Notes: generated from the sequence alone by a model not told the origin. A stretch of 64,000 nucleotides of DNA from Bacillus pumilus (GCF_038738535.1 NZ_CP046128.1:868001-932000); one strand, 5' to 3'; positions 15,694 to 25,699 are shown, numbered from the stretch's first letter. Numbers and translations are program-made.

Positions 15694-15742
15694 GTAAAAC
15701 AGTATCTGATTACTTGCTTCAATCTTGAAAGAGGAGGTTCAT

Positions 15743-17638
15743 ATGGATATTTTAAAGAAAATCGAACAGCACAGAGAAGAAGAGCAGCGTCTCAAATGGG
15801 AAGGCACATTCAGCGATTATTTAGACATTATAAAGGAAAATCCACTTGTCGCTCAATCTGCTCATTCTCGCGTTTATCATATGATTAAAGACAGCGGGAT
15901 TGAAGAGGAGAATGGGGTCAGAACGTACAAATTTTTTGATCAGGAGCTTTTTGGGTTAGAGGAATCATTGGAAAGATTAGTGGAGGAATATTTTCATCCT
16001 GCTGCCAAGCGTCTCGATGTGAGGAAGCGTATTTTGTTATTGATGGGACCAGTAAGCGGGGGAAAATCTACGCTTGTTACTAGGCTGAAAAGAGGACTAG
16101 AAGAATATTCACTGACAGATCATGGCGCAGTCTATGCGATCAAAGGCTGCCCGATGCATGAAGACCCGCTTCATCTTATTCCGCAAAATCTGCGGGAGGA
16201 TTTCTATAGAGAATATGGCATTCGTGTGCAGGGGAATTTGTCCCCTCTGAATATGATGAGGCTCGAAGAGGAATATGGCGGGCGAATTGAGGATGTAAGG
16301 GTTGAACGGATCTTTTTCTCAGAGGATAAAAGAACTGGCATTGGTACCTTTAGTCCATCTGATCCGAAATCTCAGGACATTGCTGATTTAACAGGAAGCA
16401 TCGATTTTTCAACCATTGCTGAATTTGGATCAGAGTCAGATCCCCGTGCCTACCGCTTTGATGGAGAACTCAATAAAGCAAACCGAGGGATGATGGAGTT
16501 TCAGGAGATGTTAAAGTGTGATGAGAAATTTCTATGGCACCTTCTGTCATTAACGCAGGAAGGAAATTTTAAAGCAGGCCGTTTTGCCTTGATTAGTGCA
16601 GATGAATTGATCGTCGCTCATACGAATGAAACCGAGTACCGGTCGTTTATTTCAAATAAAAAGAACGAGGCCTTGCATTCAAGAATTATTGTGATGCCGA
16701 TTCCTTATAACTTGAAGGTGACAGAGGAGGAACGCATTTATCATAAAATGATTTCAGAAAGTGATGTTGCAGATGTCCATATTGCCCCGCATACGCTGAA
16801 GGTGGCAGCGATGTTCTCCATTTTGACAAGACTCAAAGAGCCGAAGCGTTCTGATATTGATTTGGTGAAAAAAATGCGTCTGTATGACGGAGAGAGTGTC
16901 GAAGGCTTCCAATCTGCTGATATTGATGAGATGAAAAAGGAATTTCATGATGAAGGGATGAGCGGAATTGACCCGCGGTATGTGATTAACCGAATTTCCT
17001 CCACTATTATTCGAAAGAATATGGAATCGATCAATGCACTGGATGTCCTTCGATCCTTAAAAGAAGGACTCGATCAGCATCCGTCTATCTCCAGCGAGGA
17101 CCGGGAGCGTTATTTGAATTTTATTTCTGTTGCGCGAAAAGAGTACGACGATATTGCGAAGAAGGAAGTTCAAAAGGCATTTGTGTATTCCTATGAGGAG
17201 TCTGCGAAAACACTGATGGATAATTACTTAGATAATGTCGAGGCGTACTGTAATAAAAACAAGCTGCGTGATCCGTTAACTGGTGAAGAAATGAATCCTG
17301 ATGAAAAGCTTATGCGTTCAATTGAGGAGCAGATCGGTATTTCTGAAAACGCCAAAAAGGCATTCAGAGAAGAAATTCTGATTCGTATTTCGGCTTATGC
17401 GAGAAAGGGCAAACGCTTTGATTATAATTCTCATGAGAGATTGCGAGAGGCGATTCAGAAGAAGCTGTTTGCTGATCTAAAAGATGTGGTGAAAATTACG
17501 ACGTCAACGAAGACACCGGATGAACAGCAGCTGAAGAAGGTCAATGAAGTAGTGGCTAGATTGATTGATGAACATGGCTATAATTCAACAAGTGCAAATG
17601 AACTTTTAAAATATGTAGGCAGTCTTCTGAATCGTTAA
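15743..17638 (+). CDS. prkA: Serine protein kinase / AAA+ protease PrkA
   Basis: The 631-residue protein has the PrkA N-terminal AAA domain with the P-loop GPVSGGKST (about residues 98-106) and the C-terminal PrkA kinase-like domain. In B. subtilis it is a sporulation-associated protein of the inner coat region, expressed under SigE, and has been reported both as a kinase and as an ATP-dependent protease. The start at 15743 follows GAGGAGG; an upstream in-frame ATG at 15725 precedes this site. yhbH follows in the same direction after 139 bases, and spoVR lies at 57.9 kb; PrkA, YhbH/YeaH and SpoVR form a functionally linked trio in many bacteria. Length equals the B. subtilis protein. Confidence 0.95.
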   Translation: MDILKKIEQHREEEQRLKWEGTFSDYLDIIKENPLVAQSAHSRVYHMIKDSGIEEENGVRTYKFFDQELFGLEESLERLVEEYFHPAAKRLDVRKRILLLMGPVSGGKSTLVTRLKRGLEEYSLTDHGAVYAIKGCPMHEDPLHLIPQNLREDFYREYGIRVQGNLSPLNMMRLEEEYGGRIEDVRVERIFFSEDKRTGIGTFSPSDPKSQDIADLTGSIDFSTIAEFGSESDPRAYRFDGELNKANRGMMEFQEMLKCDEKFLWHLLSLTQEGNFKAGRFALISADELIVAHTNETEYRSFISNKKNEALHSRIIVMPIPYNLKVTEEERIYHKMISESDVADVHIAPHTLKVAAMFSILTRLKEPKRSDIDLVKKMRLYDGESVEGFQSADIDEMKKEFHDEGMSGIDPRYVINRISSTIIRKNMESINALDVLRSLKEGLDQHPSISSEDRERYLNFISVARKEYDDIAKKEVQKAFVYSYEESAKTLMDNYLDNVEAYCNKNKLRDPLTGEEMNPDEKLMRSIEEQIGISENAKKAFREEILIRISAYARKGKRFDYNSHERLREAIQKKLFADLKDVVKITTSTKTPDEQQLKKVNEVVARLIDEHGYNSTSANELLKYVGSLLNR

Positions 17639-17777
17639 TAAATGAAGGAGGCATTATTGGCGCACCTGCACCGGTAATGTCTTTTTTAGAAATGATCGTC
17701 AACTTGGGTGACGAGCAGCATAGGATAAAGGAATCGGTGGTTAGAAGAATTGTGCAAACAGGTGAGGAGGGGGATGG

Positions 17778-18941
17778 ATGTCCCGGCAAGAAAAAAGTCA
17801 GTTTATTGTATCTCAGGAAGACTGGTCCCTCCATCGAAAAGGCTATGACGACCAGCAGCGTCATCAGAAAAAAGTCAAAGAAGCGATTAAAAACAATTTG
17901 CCGGATCTTGTCACAGAAGAAAGCATCATCATGTCTAATGGAAAAGATGTTGTCAAAATTCCAATTCGTTCGTTAGATGAATATAAAATTCGGTACAACT
18001 ACGATAAAAATAAGCATGTGGGTCAAGGGGATGGAGACAGCGAGGTTGGAGATATTGTCGCGCGCGATGGATCAGACAGTAAGCAAGGGCAAGGAAAGGG
18101 GCAGGGCGCTGGAGATCAGGCTGGTGAGGATTATTACGAAGCAGAGGTCTCATTAATGGATCTTGAGGAAGCGCTGTTTCGGGAGCTAGAGCTGCCAAAC
18201 CTTAAACAAAAGGAGCTTGACGACATCATTGTCGAGCAAATTGAGTTTAAAGATATTCGCAAAACCGGGTTAACAGGCAATATCCATAAAAAACGAACGA
18301 TGCTGTCTGCATTTAAACGAAATGCGATGACAGGCAGACCTTCCTTTTATCCAATCTACCCAGAGGATATCAAATATAAGACGTGGAATGAAGTGACCAA
18401 ACCAGAGTCGAAAGCCGTCGTTTTGGCGATGATGGATACGAGCGGAAGTATGGGGCTTTGGGAAAAATATATGGCGAGAAGTTTTTTCTTTTGGATGACA
18501 CGTTTCTTACGGACAAAGTATGAGACGGTCGATATTGAATTTATTGCCCACCATACGGAGGCGAAGGTTGTAGATGAAGAGCATTTCTTCTCGCGGGGCG
18601 AGAGCGGAGGGACCATTTGCTCTTCTGTCTATCGAAAGGCACTAGAGCTCATAGACGAACGATACCCGCCGTCGCAATATAATATTTATCCTTTTCATTT
18701 TTCTGATGGAGACAATTTGACCTCAGACAATGCACGGTGCGTGAAGCTTGTTTCTGAAATTATGAAAAAAGCCAACTTATTCTGTTATGGTGAAGTGAAT
18801 CAATACAACCGGCATTCTACATTAATGTCAGCATATAAGCATATACAGGATGAGAAATTTAAGCATTATATTTTGAAGCAAAAATCAGATGTTTTTCTCG
18901 CACTAAAAAAATTTTTTCAGCAGGAAGAAGTTCTTTCGTAA
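17778..18941 (+). CDS. yhbH: Sporulation protein YhbH (YeaH family, von Willebrand A-like)
   Basis: The 387-residue protein belongs to the YeaH/YhbH family. It has a basic N-terminal region, a Gly/Gln/Asp-rich linker (about residues 80-117, [10 protein letters not shown] ... [10 protein letters not shown]) and a C-terminal vWA-type domain with the metal-binding motif MMDTSGSMG near residue 220. In Bacillus it is a mother-cell sporulation gene next to prkA. GAGGAGGGGG precedes the ATG. The 139-base gap after prkA has an open frame (see findings) but the two genes are likely one transcription unit. Mutants of yhbH in B. subtilis are reported to affect sporulation. Confidence 0.93.
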   Translation: MSRQEKSQFIVSQEDWSLHRKGYDDQQRHQKKVKEAIKNNLPDLVTEESIIMSNGKDVVKIPIRSLDEYKIRYNYDKNKHVGQGDGDSEVGDIVARDGSDSKQGQGKGQGAGDQAGEDYYEAEVSLMDLEEALFRELELPNLKQKELDDIIVEQIEFKDIRKTGLTGNIHKKRTMLSAFKRNAMTGRPSFYPIYPEDIKYKTWNEVTKPESKAVVLAMMDTSGSMGLWEKYMARSFFFWMTRFLRTKYETVDIEFIAHHTEAKVVDEEHFFSRGESGGTICSSVYRKALELIDERYPPSQYNIYPFHFSDGDNLTSDNARCVKLVSEIMKKANLFCYGEVNQYNRHSTLMSAYKHIQDEKFKHYILKQKSDVFLALKKFFQQEEVLS

Positions 18942-18957
18942 ATAGCACATTTGAAAA

Positions 18958-18989
18958 AACCTTTCAGCATAAGGGCTGAAGGGTTTTTT
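18958..18989 (+). terminator. Terminator of prkA-yhbH
   Basis: AACCTTTCAGC and GCTGAAGGGTT pair (one G-U), followed by TTTT. Confidence 0.85.
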
Positions 18990-19304
18990 GTATGGAGAAG
19001 GAAGGGATCACCAGAAAAAAAGTAAAACTTTCTCTTTGACATTTCAATTTTCATTTATTAATATTTAATCTTGTTAAATATAAGTTTTTCAAAAAAGATG
19101 CCGATCGTCTTTTCTTCTTTTTCTACTCTTTGCTCATGAGTGAACAATAAGTATAAATGGGCTGCACACCATTTTTCAGGCGGAGTAGATGAAGGAGAAA
19201 TAACAGCTTTATGAGCTTGTTTCATATTCTGTCAGATGATGGGCATTCTAAGTTTGCTAAAGCAGATGACACTATATTTTTATACATGAAAGGAGAAACA
19301 AAAC
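18990..19304. other. 315-base regulatory region upstream of the efflux operon; no gene
   Basis: It holds the promoter and operator described next. In B. subtilis a MarR-family gene (yhbI) precedes yhbJ; no such gene is present here. A 68-codon frame at 19211 overlaps yhbJ and has no family features. Confidence 0.6.
19036..19081 (+). promoter_or_regulatory. Promoter with overlapping palindromic operator for yhbJ-yhcABC
   Basis: TTGACA at 19036-19041 and TAATAT at 19059-19064 are 17 bases apart. The perfect inverted repeat ATATTTAA-TCTTG-TTAAATAT (19061-19081) covers the -10 element and the start point. Such AT-rich palindromes are typical of MarR- or TetR-type repressors. The leader to the first gene is about 235 bases. 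Confidence 0.65.
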
Positions 19305-19937
19305 ATGAACAGAGGGCGTTTATTGCTAACGAACATTATTGGCCTTATTGTGATTCTTGCCATTATTGCCGGAGGTGCTTATTACTACTACGAAAGCACA
19401 AATTTTGTCAAAACTGACGAGGCGAAAGTGACAGGTGACATGTATCAAATCACAGCACCAGCAGCTGGACAAATCAAAGGCTGGGATATCAATGAAGGTG
19501 ACGAAGTGCAAAAAGACAGCACAGTTGCAAAAGTTGAAGGAGAAACAAAAACAAACATTAAATCAGTGGCTGATGGCACATTAGTCAAAAAAGAAGTACA
19601 AAACAATCAACAAGTGCAGCCTGGTACAGTTCTTGGTGAAACCATTGATTTAAGCAAGCTTTACATCACAGCGAATATCAAAGAAACAGATATTAAAAGC
19701 ATTGAAAAAGGCGACAAAGTCGACATCGTGGTAGATGGTGATCCTGATACAACATTTGAAGGAACAGTTGAACAAATTGGTTATGCGACAAACTCAACAT
19801 TCAATATGCTGCCAGCAACAAATTCAAGTGGTAACTATACAAAAGTCACACAAAAAGTAGCAGTGAAAATTTCAATTAAAAACCCATCAGACAAAGTACT
19901 TCCTGGTATGAATGCTTCTGTCAAAATTTCATCTTAA
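19305..19937 (+). CDS. yhbJ: HlyD/EmrA-type membrane fusion protein YhbJ
   Basis: The 210-residue protein has one N-terminal membrane helix (about residues 8-28), a biotinyl-lipoyl-like domain with APAAGQIKGWDINEGDEVQK, and a beta-barrel domain ending VLPGMNASVKIS. It is the EmrA-like partner of the DHA2 transporter YhcA encoded next. Unlike Gram-negative EmrA it has almost no coiled-coil hairpin between the lipoyl halves (ETKTNIKSVADGTL), as is usual in firmicutes. GAAAGGAG lies upstream of the ATG. Likely controlled by the palindrome upstream. Confidence 0.9.
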   Translation: MNRGRLLLTNIIGLIVILAIIAGGAYYYYESTNFVKTDEAKVTGDMYQITAPAAGQIKGWDINEGDEVQKDSTVAKVEGETKTNIKSVADGTLVKKEVQNNQQVQPGTVLGETIDLSKLYITANIKETDIKSIEKGDKVDIVVDGDPDTTFEGTVEQIGYATNSTFNMLPATNSSGNYTKVTQKVAVKISIKNPSDKVLPGMNASVKISS

Positions 19938-19976
19938 TGATGTTTGATATCAAAAAATGAAAGGAGGTTGTCTGAG

Positions 19977-21596
19977 ATGGCAAATCAACCTGCAGCAACA
20001 AAACAGGGAGCAGGCTCCTTGTCTTTACTGATCATTTTAATGGCCGGCTTGTTCGTAGCGATTTTGAACCAAACGCTTCTGAACGTAGCCATGCCCCATT
20101 TAATGACTGAATTTAATGTGAGTGCAACGACGATTCAGTGGCTTACAACAGGTTATATGCTTGTCAACGGTGTGCTGATTCCGTTATCTGCGTTTTTAAT
20201 CACACGCTTTGGACAGCGCAGCTTATTTCTAGTCGCCATGATCTCGTTTACACTAGGGACCTTTATTTGCGGGATTGCACCGAACTTTTCAACGATGCTC
20301 ATCGGTCGTTTGATTCAGGCAATCGGCGGCGGTATCCTGCAGCCGCTCGTGATGACAACAATCCTTTTTATTTTCCCTCCGGAAAACAGAGGGAAAGGAA
20401 TGGGGATTTTCGGTCTTGCGATGATGTTTGCTCCTGCGGTAGGACCAACATTATCTGGTTATATTATTGAACATTATTCTTGGCGTATTATGTTTTATGG
20501 ACTTGTACCAATCGGAGCGATTGTCATTATCGCGGCTTTCTTTATGTTTAGAAATATTGTAGAGCCTAAAAAAATCAAGCTGGACAGCCTTGGTGCAATT
20601 CTTTCCATCGTTGGTTTTGCTTCGCTTCTATACGGAGTGAGTGAAGCGGGAAGTGATGGCTGGACAGATCCGATCGTCTTATCGACGATTATTGTTGGTG
20701 CGATTGCGATCATTCTCTTTATTTTCCAACAGCTGAAAGCTGATAATCCGATGCTTGATTTCCGCGTGTTTAAATACAGCATCTTCTCATTATCAAGTGT
20801 CATTAATATTATTATTACAGTTGCCTTATACACTGGGATGTTCTTACTTCCGATTTATCTGCAGAACCTCGTTGGGTTTACGGCATTGCAATCCGGGCTA
20901 TTAATGCTTCCAGGGGCACTTGCGATGCTGATTATGTCCCCGATTTCAGGGATTTTGTTTGATAAATTTGGACCTCGTCCGCTTGCGATTGTGGGGATGC
21001 TCATTACCGTTGTCACCACATTCGAGTTTACAAGGCTGACCATTGATACATCGTATAGTCACATTGTGCTCATGTATGCAGTTCGTGCATTCGGTATGTC
21101 ACTCTTGATGATGCCGGTGATGACAGCTGGGATGAACCAATTACCACAGCACTTAAACAGCCATGGTACAGCGATGTCTAATACATTAAGACAAATAAGC
21201 GGTTCGATCGGTACGAGTTTGATCACAACGATTTATACGAATCGGACAACATTCCATTATTCCAATATGGCGGATCAAACAAATACAGCGGACCCGTTCT
21301 TTATGAATTCATTCCAGGCGGCTGTGTCGAATGTGATGCATCATATGGGCATGACAGCTGAAGCTGCTCAAAAATATGTATCCACCCAGCTCTTTACGAA
21401 AGCACAGGTCGATTCAAACGTAATGGGCATCAATGATGCTTACATGTGGGTAACGTTATTCTGTGCCGCTGGTGTCATTCTCAGCTTGTTCCTGCGTGAT
21501 GTACGTAAGGATAAAAAGCGAAAAGATCAGCAGCATAAAAAACAAGAAATGACACTGCTTCCAGCACCTAAGGAAGCAAACCAAGATGCAAGATAA
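19977..21596 (+). CDS. yhcA: MFS drug:H+ antiporter of the DHA2/EmrB family, YhcA
   Basis: The 539-residue protein has the 14-helix profile of DHA2 transporters. Motif A-like sequence [12 protein letters not shown] follows helix 2, the helix-5 motif C region reads [13 protein letters not shown], and the WQWLTTGY-type helix-1 stretch appears as [13 protein letters not shown]. It should expel toxic compounds using the proton gradient, together with YhbJ. The start at 19977 is set by AAAGGAGG nine bases upstream; an in-frame ATG at 19944 has none. A basic tail ([13 protein letters not shown]) ends the protein. The gene is 39 bases from yhbJ and 17 from yhcB. Confidence 0.92.
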   Translation: MANQPAATKQGAGSLSLLIILMAGLFVAILNQTLLNVAMPHLMTEFNVSATTIQWLTTGYMLVNGVLIPLSAFLITRFGQRSLFLVAMISFTLGTFICGIAPNFSTMLIGRLIQAIGGGILQPLVMTTILFIFPPENRGKGMGIFGLAMMFAPAVGPTLSGYIIEHYSWRIMFYGLVPIGAIVIIAAFFMFRNIVEPKKIKLDSLGAILSIVGFASLLYGVSEAGSDGWTDPIVLSTIIVGAIAIILFIFQQLKADNPMLDFRVFKYSIFSLSSVINIIITVALYTGMFLLPIYLQNLVGFTALQSGLLMLPGALAMLIMSPISGILFDKFGPRPLAIVGMLITVVTTFEFTRLTIDTSYSHIVLMYAVRAFGMSLLMMPVMTAGMNQLPQHLNSHGTAMSNTLRQISGSIGTSLITTIYTNRTTFHYSNMADQTNTADPFFMNSFQAAVSNVMHHMGMTAEAAQKYVSTQLFTKAQVDSNVMGINDAYMWVTLFCAAGVILSLFLRDVRKDKKRKDQQHKKQEMTLLPAPKEANQDAR

Positions 21597-21613
21597 GTGT
21601 GGAGGGACCGTAC

Positions 21614-22138
21614 ATGAAAATTTATGTCGTATACGATAGTGAAGGTGACCATACAAAAGCACTGGCAGAAGCAATTGCAGCAGGCGCAGGTGAAACAGAG
21701 CAGGCTGAAGTATTCGTCGATCACGTGAAAGATGCGGATATTCGCAAGCTGGATCAAATGGATGCGATCATTTGGGGCTGCCCTGGTCACTTTGGTACCA
21801 TTAGTTCTGGGTTAAAGACATGGATTGACCGTCTTGGCTACCTATGGGCAGAGGGAAAACTGATCGATAAAGTCGGTGCCGTTTTCTGTACAACTGCTAC
21901 AACGCACGGCGGTTTAGAAATGACGATGCATAATTTGATTACACCAATGTTCCATCAAGGGATGCTTGTCGTTGGCCTTCCTGGAAATGTGCCAGAGAAT
22001 GCTTTATACGGCTCTTACTATGGAGCAGGTGTGACGTGTCCGATTGATTCTGATGAAGTGATTTCTACAGAAGGCATTGAACTCGGCAAAGCATTAGGAA
22101 GACGTGTAGCATCAGTCACTGCGTCATTTAAGCGATAA
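21614..22138 (+). CDS. yhcB: Flavodoxin-like NAD(P)H dehydrogenase YhcB (WrbA type)
   Basis: The 174-residue protein has a flavodoxin fold of WrbA type. The FMN phosphate loop is [14 protein letters not shown] near the N-terminus, and further FMN contacts fall in [19 protein letters not shown] and [13 protein letters not shown]. WrbA-type proteins reduce quinones and so limit redox cycling, a sensible partner of a drug efflux pair. The ATG at 21614 follows TGGAGGGA. Stop and next start are 13 bases apart, so it belongs to the yhbJ-yhcABC operon. Confidence 0.92.
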   Translation: MKIYVVYDSEGDHTKALAEAIAAGAGETEQAEVFVDHVKDADIRKLDQMDAIIWGCPGHFGTISSGLKTWIDRLGYLWAEGKLIDKVGAVFCTTATTHGGLEMTMHNLITPMFHQGMLVVGLPGNVPENALYGSYYGAGVTCPIDSDEVISTEGIELGKALGRRVASVTASFKR

Positions 22139-22151
22139 GGAGAGGGTTCTT

Positions 22152-22511
22152 TTGGCGACGATTATTGTAGCGTTAGTAGCTGCTGTTCTAGTCATTATCG
22201 GATTAGTAGCGTTCAATGTCAGACACGCTTCGGTCGAGAAGAAAGAGATCAAAGAAGATGTGCCCAATCAGCCTGACGTGCCGCGCAGCGAGTCAGAAGT
22301 TGCGGCGAGACCTGTAGAGCCTGAAGAAGAAGAGGAAGCGTCAAAGCCTTCTCAAACGGATGAACGAGTGTCTGGCGATGATTTTTATAGACAGGCGCTT
22401 CAAAAGTTTAAGCAGCCAGAACCACCTGTCAAAGAAGAAGAACCAGAGACAAAAATGAATGATGATATGTATCGTTCTGCTTTACAGAAGCTAAAGCAGA
22501 AGGACAAATAA
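22152..22511 (+). CDS. yhcC: Membrane-anchored acidic protein YhcC
   Basis: The 119-residue protein has one N-terminal membrane helix (residues ~3-22) and a long, highly charged cytosolic tail rich in Glu, Pro and Lys. The tail contains two copies of a repeat around DDFYRQALQKFKQPE and DDMYRSALQKLKQ near residues 75-115. No catalytic motif is visible. The start is TTG with AAGGAGAGG upstream. Last gene of the efflux operon and colinear with B. subtilis yhcC; function unknown. Confidence 0.85.
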   Translation: MATIIVALVAAVLVIIGLVAFNVRHASVEKKEIKEDVPNQPDVPRSESEVAARPVEPEEEEEASKPSQTDERVSGDDFYRQALQKFKQPEPPVKEEEPETKMNDDMYRSALQKLKQKDK

Positions 22512-22513
22512 AA

Positions 22514-22546
22514 AAGAGAACCTCTCGTCAGGTTCTCTTTTTTTTA
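22514..22546 (+). terminator. Terminator of the yhbJ-yhcC operon
   Basis: AAGAGAACCT and AGGTTCTCTT form a perfect stem followed by a long T run. Confidence 0.92.
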
Positions 22547-22552
22547 TGGCAC

Positions 22553-22584
22553 AAAAAAACCGCCGGCAGAAGCCGGACGGTTTT
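22553..22584 (-). terminator. Terminator of cspB
   Basis: On the minus strand AACCG-CCGGC pairs with GCCGG-CGGTT, followed by seven T. Confidence 0.9.
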
Positions 22585-22624
22585 CCTTCACTCTATAAAG
22601 TGCTAAAGAGCAGATGCTCTTAAA

Positions 22625-22918
<294 letters not shown>

Positions 22919-22951
22919 TTAAAGATGATACGAACAAAAATAATTACCTTT

Positions 22952-22980
22952 ACTTTACCAGTGTTTGCGGGAAAAAACAA
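22952..22980 (-). promoter_or_regulatory. Candidate promoter of cspB
   Basis: On the minus strand TTGTTT (22980-22975) and TAAAGT (22957-22952) are 17 bases apart. The resulting ~120-base leader is typical of cold-shock mRNAs. Confidence 0.5.
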
Positions 22981-23036
22981 CTGTTATCCGAAAACTTTTT
23001 TAAAAATAATTAGCGCTAACAAATTGAGGAAAAAGC

Positions 23037-24128
23037 CTATATTAATTGGCCTCTTTTTCTCTCTGAGAAGCTCACTTGATTTCGGCCAGACTGCTTCGCT
23101 TTATAGAGCTCCTGATCAGCCATAATCGGTAATTGTTTGATGTCTGCACTTGTTCCAGGGTAATAAGCACACCCAAGTGATACTGTGATATGAATGGACA
23201 TGCCATTTTGTAAATAAATCGGCTGATCTGCTATTTTTCTCCGTAAGCGTTCTGCAATCTGCCATGTTTTTTCAACTGTACAATTTGGTAGAAGGACAGC
23301 AAATTCCTCACCGCCGATCCGGCCAATATAATCAGAGCTTCTTGTGTTTTTCATCAGCCTTTTTCCGATTTCTTTTAAAACCATATCTCCCTCATGATGT
23401 CCATATTGGTCATTGATGGATTTGAAGTAATCGATGTCTAAGTAAATAAGGGACATTTGATGGATAGGCTGCTTAAATTTCATAGAAAAAGCATCACTTA
23501 AGACCTCATCGAACTTCCGTTTATTTAAAACACCTGTTAAAAAGTCATAATGAGCTTGGAATTTATACAAATTTAAAAGCTGATATGCTTTTGTTTGATG
23601 CTCAATGACGTAAAAGTTAAACAGTCCTGCAACATATGAGAACATCCAATAGGCAGAATGGACTTCAATAGAGGTCTCATGTGCAATCGTAATAAACAAA
23701 AAAGTTGCAATCACATTGCTGATCGTAATGGACAAAAGCATTTTCGCAACTTGATTCATATGGCGCTCAGCAATTAAAAAAGAGGCTGTTGCAATGATCA
23801 TCATGGAAAAAATATTGATGAAAGAACCGACGTTGGCATCAATTAATAATCGGCCAATGATCACAACACAGGCTGCAATGATGGTTTGGACGATGCCTCC
23901 ATAAAAGGCCGTTAAAATAAGGGGGATATGTCTTAAATCGATGATGGCTGGACCTGCTTTGATAGAGAAGAACATTAAAAGGACACCGAGTAATCCAGAA
24001 AGAATGCCTTTGCATAGCTGTCTGAGCAGGGTATCTTCTTTCTTCAGAAAATTCTCTTTAAACACAAGCATAAATAAATAATGGAAAGTGACAAGAATTG
24101 TTAAATTAATAAAGAGGTCTCTTAGCAA
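23037..24128 (-). CDS. dgcK: Membrane diguanylate cyclase DgcK (YhcK)
   Basis: The 363-residue protein has an N-terminal membrane region of about six helices (5TMR-LYT type, residues ~1-185) and a C-terminal GGDEF domain. The active site reads GRIGGEEFAVLLPN, and an inhibitory I-site RSSD lies exactly five residues before GGEEF. It should make the second messenger c-di-GMP, which represses motility in Bacillus. The start is TTG at 24128 with AAGGTGA upstream. It is colinear with B. subtilis yhcK. DYDYFKSINDQYGHHEGD-type metal-binding residues (DIDYFKSINDQYGH) are present, so the enzyme looks active. Confidence 0.94.
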   Translation of the reverse strand: MLRDLFINLTILVTFHYLFMLVFKENFLKKEDTLLRQLCKGILSGLLGVLLMFFSIKAGPAIIDLRHIPLILTAFYGGIVQTIIAACVVIIGRLLIDANVGSFINIFSMMIIATASFLIAERHMNQVAKMLLSITISNVIATFLFITIAHETSIEVHSAYWMFSYVAGLFNFYVIEHQTKAYQLLNLYKFQAHYDFLTGVLNKRKFDEVLSDAFSMKFKQPIHQMSLIYLDIDYFKSINDQYGHHEGDMVLKEIGKRLMKNTRSSDYIGRIGGEEFAVLLPNCTVEKTWQIAERLRRKIADQPIYLQNGMSIHITVSLGCAYYPGTSADIKQLPIMADQELYKAKQSGRNQVSFSERKRGQLI

Positions 24129-24226
24129 AATAAAATCACCTTTTTAAAATTACTAAAATTTGTTGCAAAAGAAAAGGGGAAAAAGGATAATTAATAAAAA
24201 TTTCACTTATGAGGGGATCGAAACAC

Positions 24227-24607
24227 ATGCGAGGAAAACGCTTCCCAGATGAAACGGACTGGCTTTCTTTTTTTGAAACGGAGCCTGATGAAAGGTTCGA
24301 GAGAGGTATGCCTATTGAATATCAAAACCTGACATTTCGATTTGAGAATCAAGACGAGCGCTTCGTTGTCACGATGTACCTTGGTAATCAAGAATTTACG
24401 TTAAAGGCTGTTCGAAAAAAAGACGCATTCGTTTTAGGCATATATGATTTTAAAACCGTGCAGCATGTAGAGATAAAAAAGGACCGGCCAAACGAGAAAG
24501 AGCTCTTAATCATAGTAGAAGCTTATGACGATTTTATCACAACAGTTGAAATCGCCTTTTTACCTTTCTTCTCTGTGATGGTGAAAGAACATTTTTCAGG
24601 AGAATAA
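24227..24607 (+). CDS. Uncharacterised 126-aa cytosolic protein
   Basis: The predicted protein is soluble, charged and probably beta-rich, with stretches RFVVTMYLGNQEFTLKAVRK and TTVEIAFLPFFSVMVKEHF. I do not recognise a family. The start is placed at 24227, where GAGGGG lies ten bases upstream; an ATG at 24209 in the same frame has no ribosome binding site. It is divergent from dgcK and shares a terminator with the minus-strand gene beyond it. Confidence 0.65.
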   Translation: MRGKRFPDETDWLSFFETEPDERFERGMPIEYQNLTFRFENQDERFVVTMYLGNQEFTLKAVRKKDAFVLGIYDFKTVQHVEIKKDRPNEKELLIIVEAYDDFITTVEIAFLPFFSVMVKEHFSGE

Positions 24608-24641
24608 ACAGGAGCCTCTATTTATGAAGGCTCCTGTTTTC
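24607..24641. terminator. Bidirectional terminator
   Basis: AACAGGAGCCT and AGGCTCCTGTT form the stem, followed by TTTT on the plus strand and by T-rich sequence on the other. Confidence 0.85.
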
Positions 24642-25040
24642 TTATTTGTGCTCGATGTCATTGATTACTTGCTGGATTGATTCATCATCCATCACATTCA
24701 TGACACTTTCATCAATATGGAGAGACTGTGCATAAGACTCTCTTGGCTGATGGTTTCTTGATGTCGATTGGTGCTGATTTGTATGATTTGGCTGTACAGC
24801 AGTGAATGCCTGCTTCATCATTTGTCCGATTTCCGCAGTTCCCTTTGATTCATTCTGTGCGTGTGACTCGTGACGAGATGAGTCATGGTGCTGATGGCTT
24901 TTTCCTTTCATCATTGAAGACATATTCATTTGCGTCATGCTTTTCAGCCTTCTTCGTAAAACCGGAGAAAATAATGCAATGATGGCTGTTGATACTGCGA
25001 TCATTGCGCCAGTGCTCATGCCTTTTCTTTTCTTAAACAA
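24642..25040 (-). CDS. Small membrane-anchored His/Ser/Gln-rich protein (possibly YhcM-like)
   Basis: The 132-residue protein has one N-terminal hydrophobic segment (about residues 9-27, STGAMIAVSTAIIALFSPVL), then basic residues LRRRLKS and a polar, low-complexity middle rich in His, Ser, Gln and Asn (SHQHHDSSRHESHAQNESKG). The C-terminal acidic stretch SVMNVMDDESIQQVINDIEH may be helical. In B. subtilis yhcM, a sporulation-expressed gene of unknown function, occupies this place, but I cannot confirm homology. Divergent from yhcN with a palindrome between them. Confidence 0.6.
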   Translation of the reverse strand: MFKKRKGMSTGAMIAVSTAIIALFSPVLRRRLKSMTQMNMSSMMKGKSHQHHDSSRHESHAQNESKGTAEIGQMMKQAFTAVQPNHTNQHQSTSRNHQPRESYAQSLHIDESVMNVMDDESIQQVINDIEHK

Positions 25041-25192
25041 ACGAATCCCTCCATTTGATCATGATGATACTTCTTCATCATGTTTAGGATGACCAAAGCA
25101 GGCTGAATTATGAATTCATTTTATGAAATAGAAATGTGTGCATAAAAAGCCGGCTGGATGAAAAACCTATGAGCAAAAGGAGGGAATAATTG

Positions 25193-25699
25193 ATGAATAA
25201 GAAATGGATGCTATCTTTACTACTCGTTCCAACATTGATCACCACTGGATGTGGCATGAACAACCAGGGAGATGAGCGAAGAGGAACAATGAAACGACAG
25301 TATGAAAATGTCACATATAAGAATGACAATATGAGACAGGACGAACCAAATGTTCAAACACCTCAGAAGGTCAAAGTGGCAGATAAAGCGTCAGAGCTTG
25401 TAGCCAACATGTCTGAAGTGAAAACAGCGAACGTGCTTGTCACAGGAAAAAATGCATTTGTTGCCGTTATGCTTGAAGGCGATAAAAGCGGTAATGTGAC
25501 GGACGATCTGAAAAAGAAAATTTCAGACAAAGTCAAATCAACGGATCAACAAATCGACAACGTGTATGTATCTGCGAATCCAGACTTTATCGATCGTATG
25601 GAAGGATACGGAAAACGTATTAGAAGCGGAGAGCCAATTTCAGGATTTTTCGATGAATTTACTGAAACGGTTCGGCGTGTCTTCCCTGAATCAAAATAG
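25193..25699 (+). CDS. yhcN: Spore lipoprotein of the YhcN/YlaJ family
   Basis: The 168-residue protein has a lipoprotein signal with the lipobox cysteine in LITTGCGMNN near residue 22, followed by a polar linker and a YhcN/YlaJ domain (KASELVANMSEVKTANVLVT, NVYVSANPDFIDRMEGYGKR). In B. subtilis YhcN is a forespore-made lipoprotein of the spore inner membrane region, required for normal germination. AGGAGGG precedes the ATG at 25193. The C-terminus FDEFTETVRRVFPESK is typical. Probably SigG-dependent, although I could not place a firm promoter. Confidence 0.92.
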   Translation: MNKKWMLSLLLVPTLITTGCGMNNQGDERRGTMKRQYENVTYKNDNMRQDEPNVQTPQKVKVADKASELVANMSEVKTANVLVTGKNAFVAVMLEGDKSGNVTDDLKKKISDKVKSTDQQIDNVYVSANPDFIDRMEGYGKRIRSGEPISGFFDEFTETVRRVFPESK

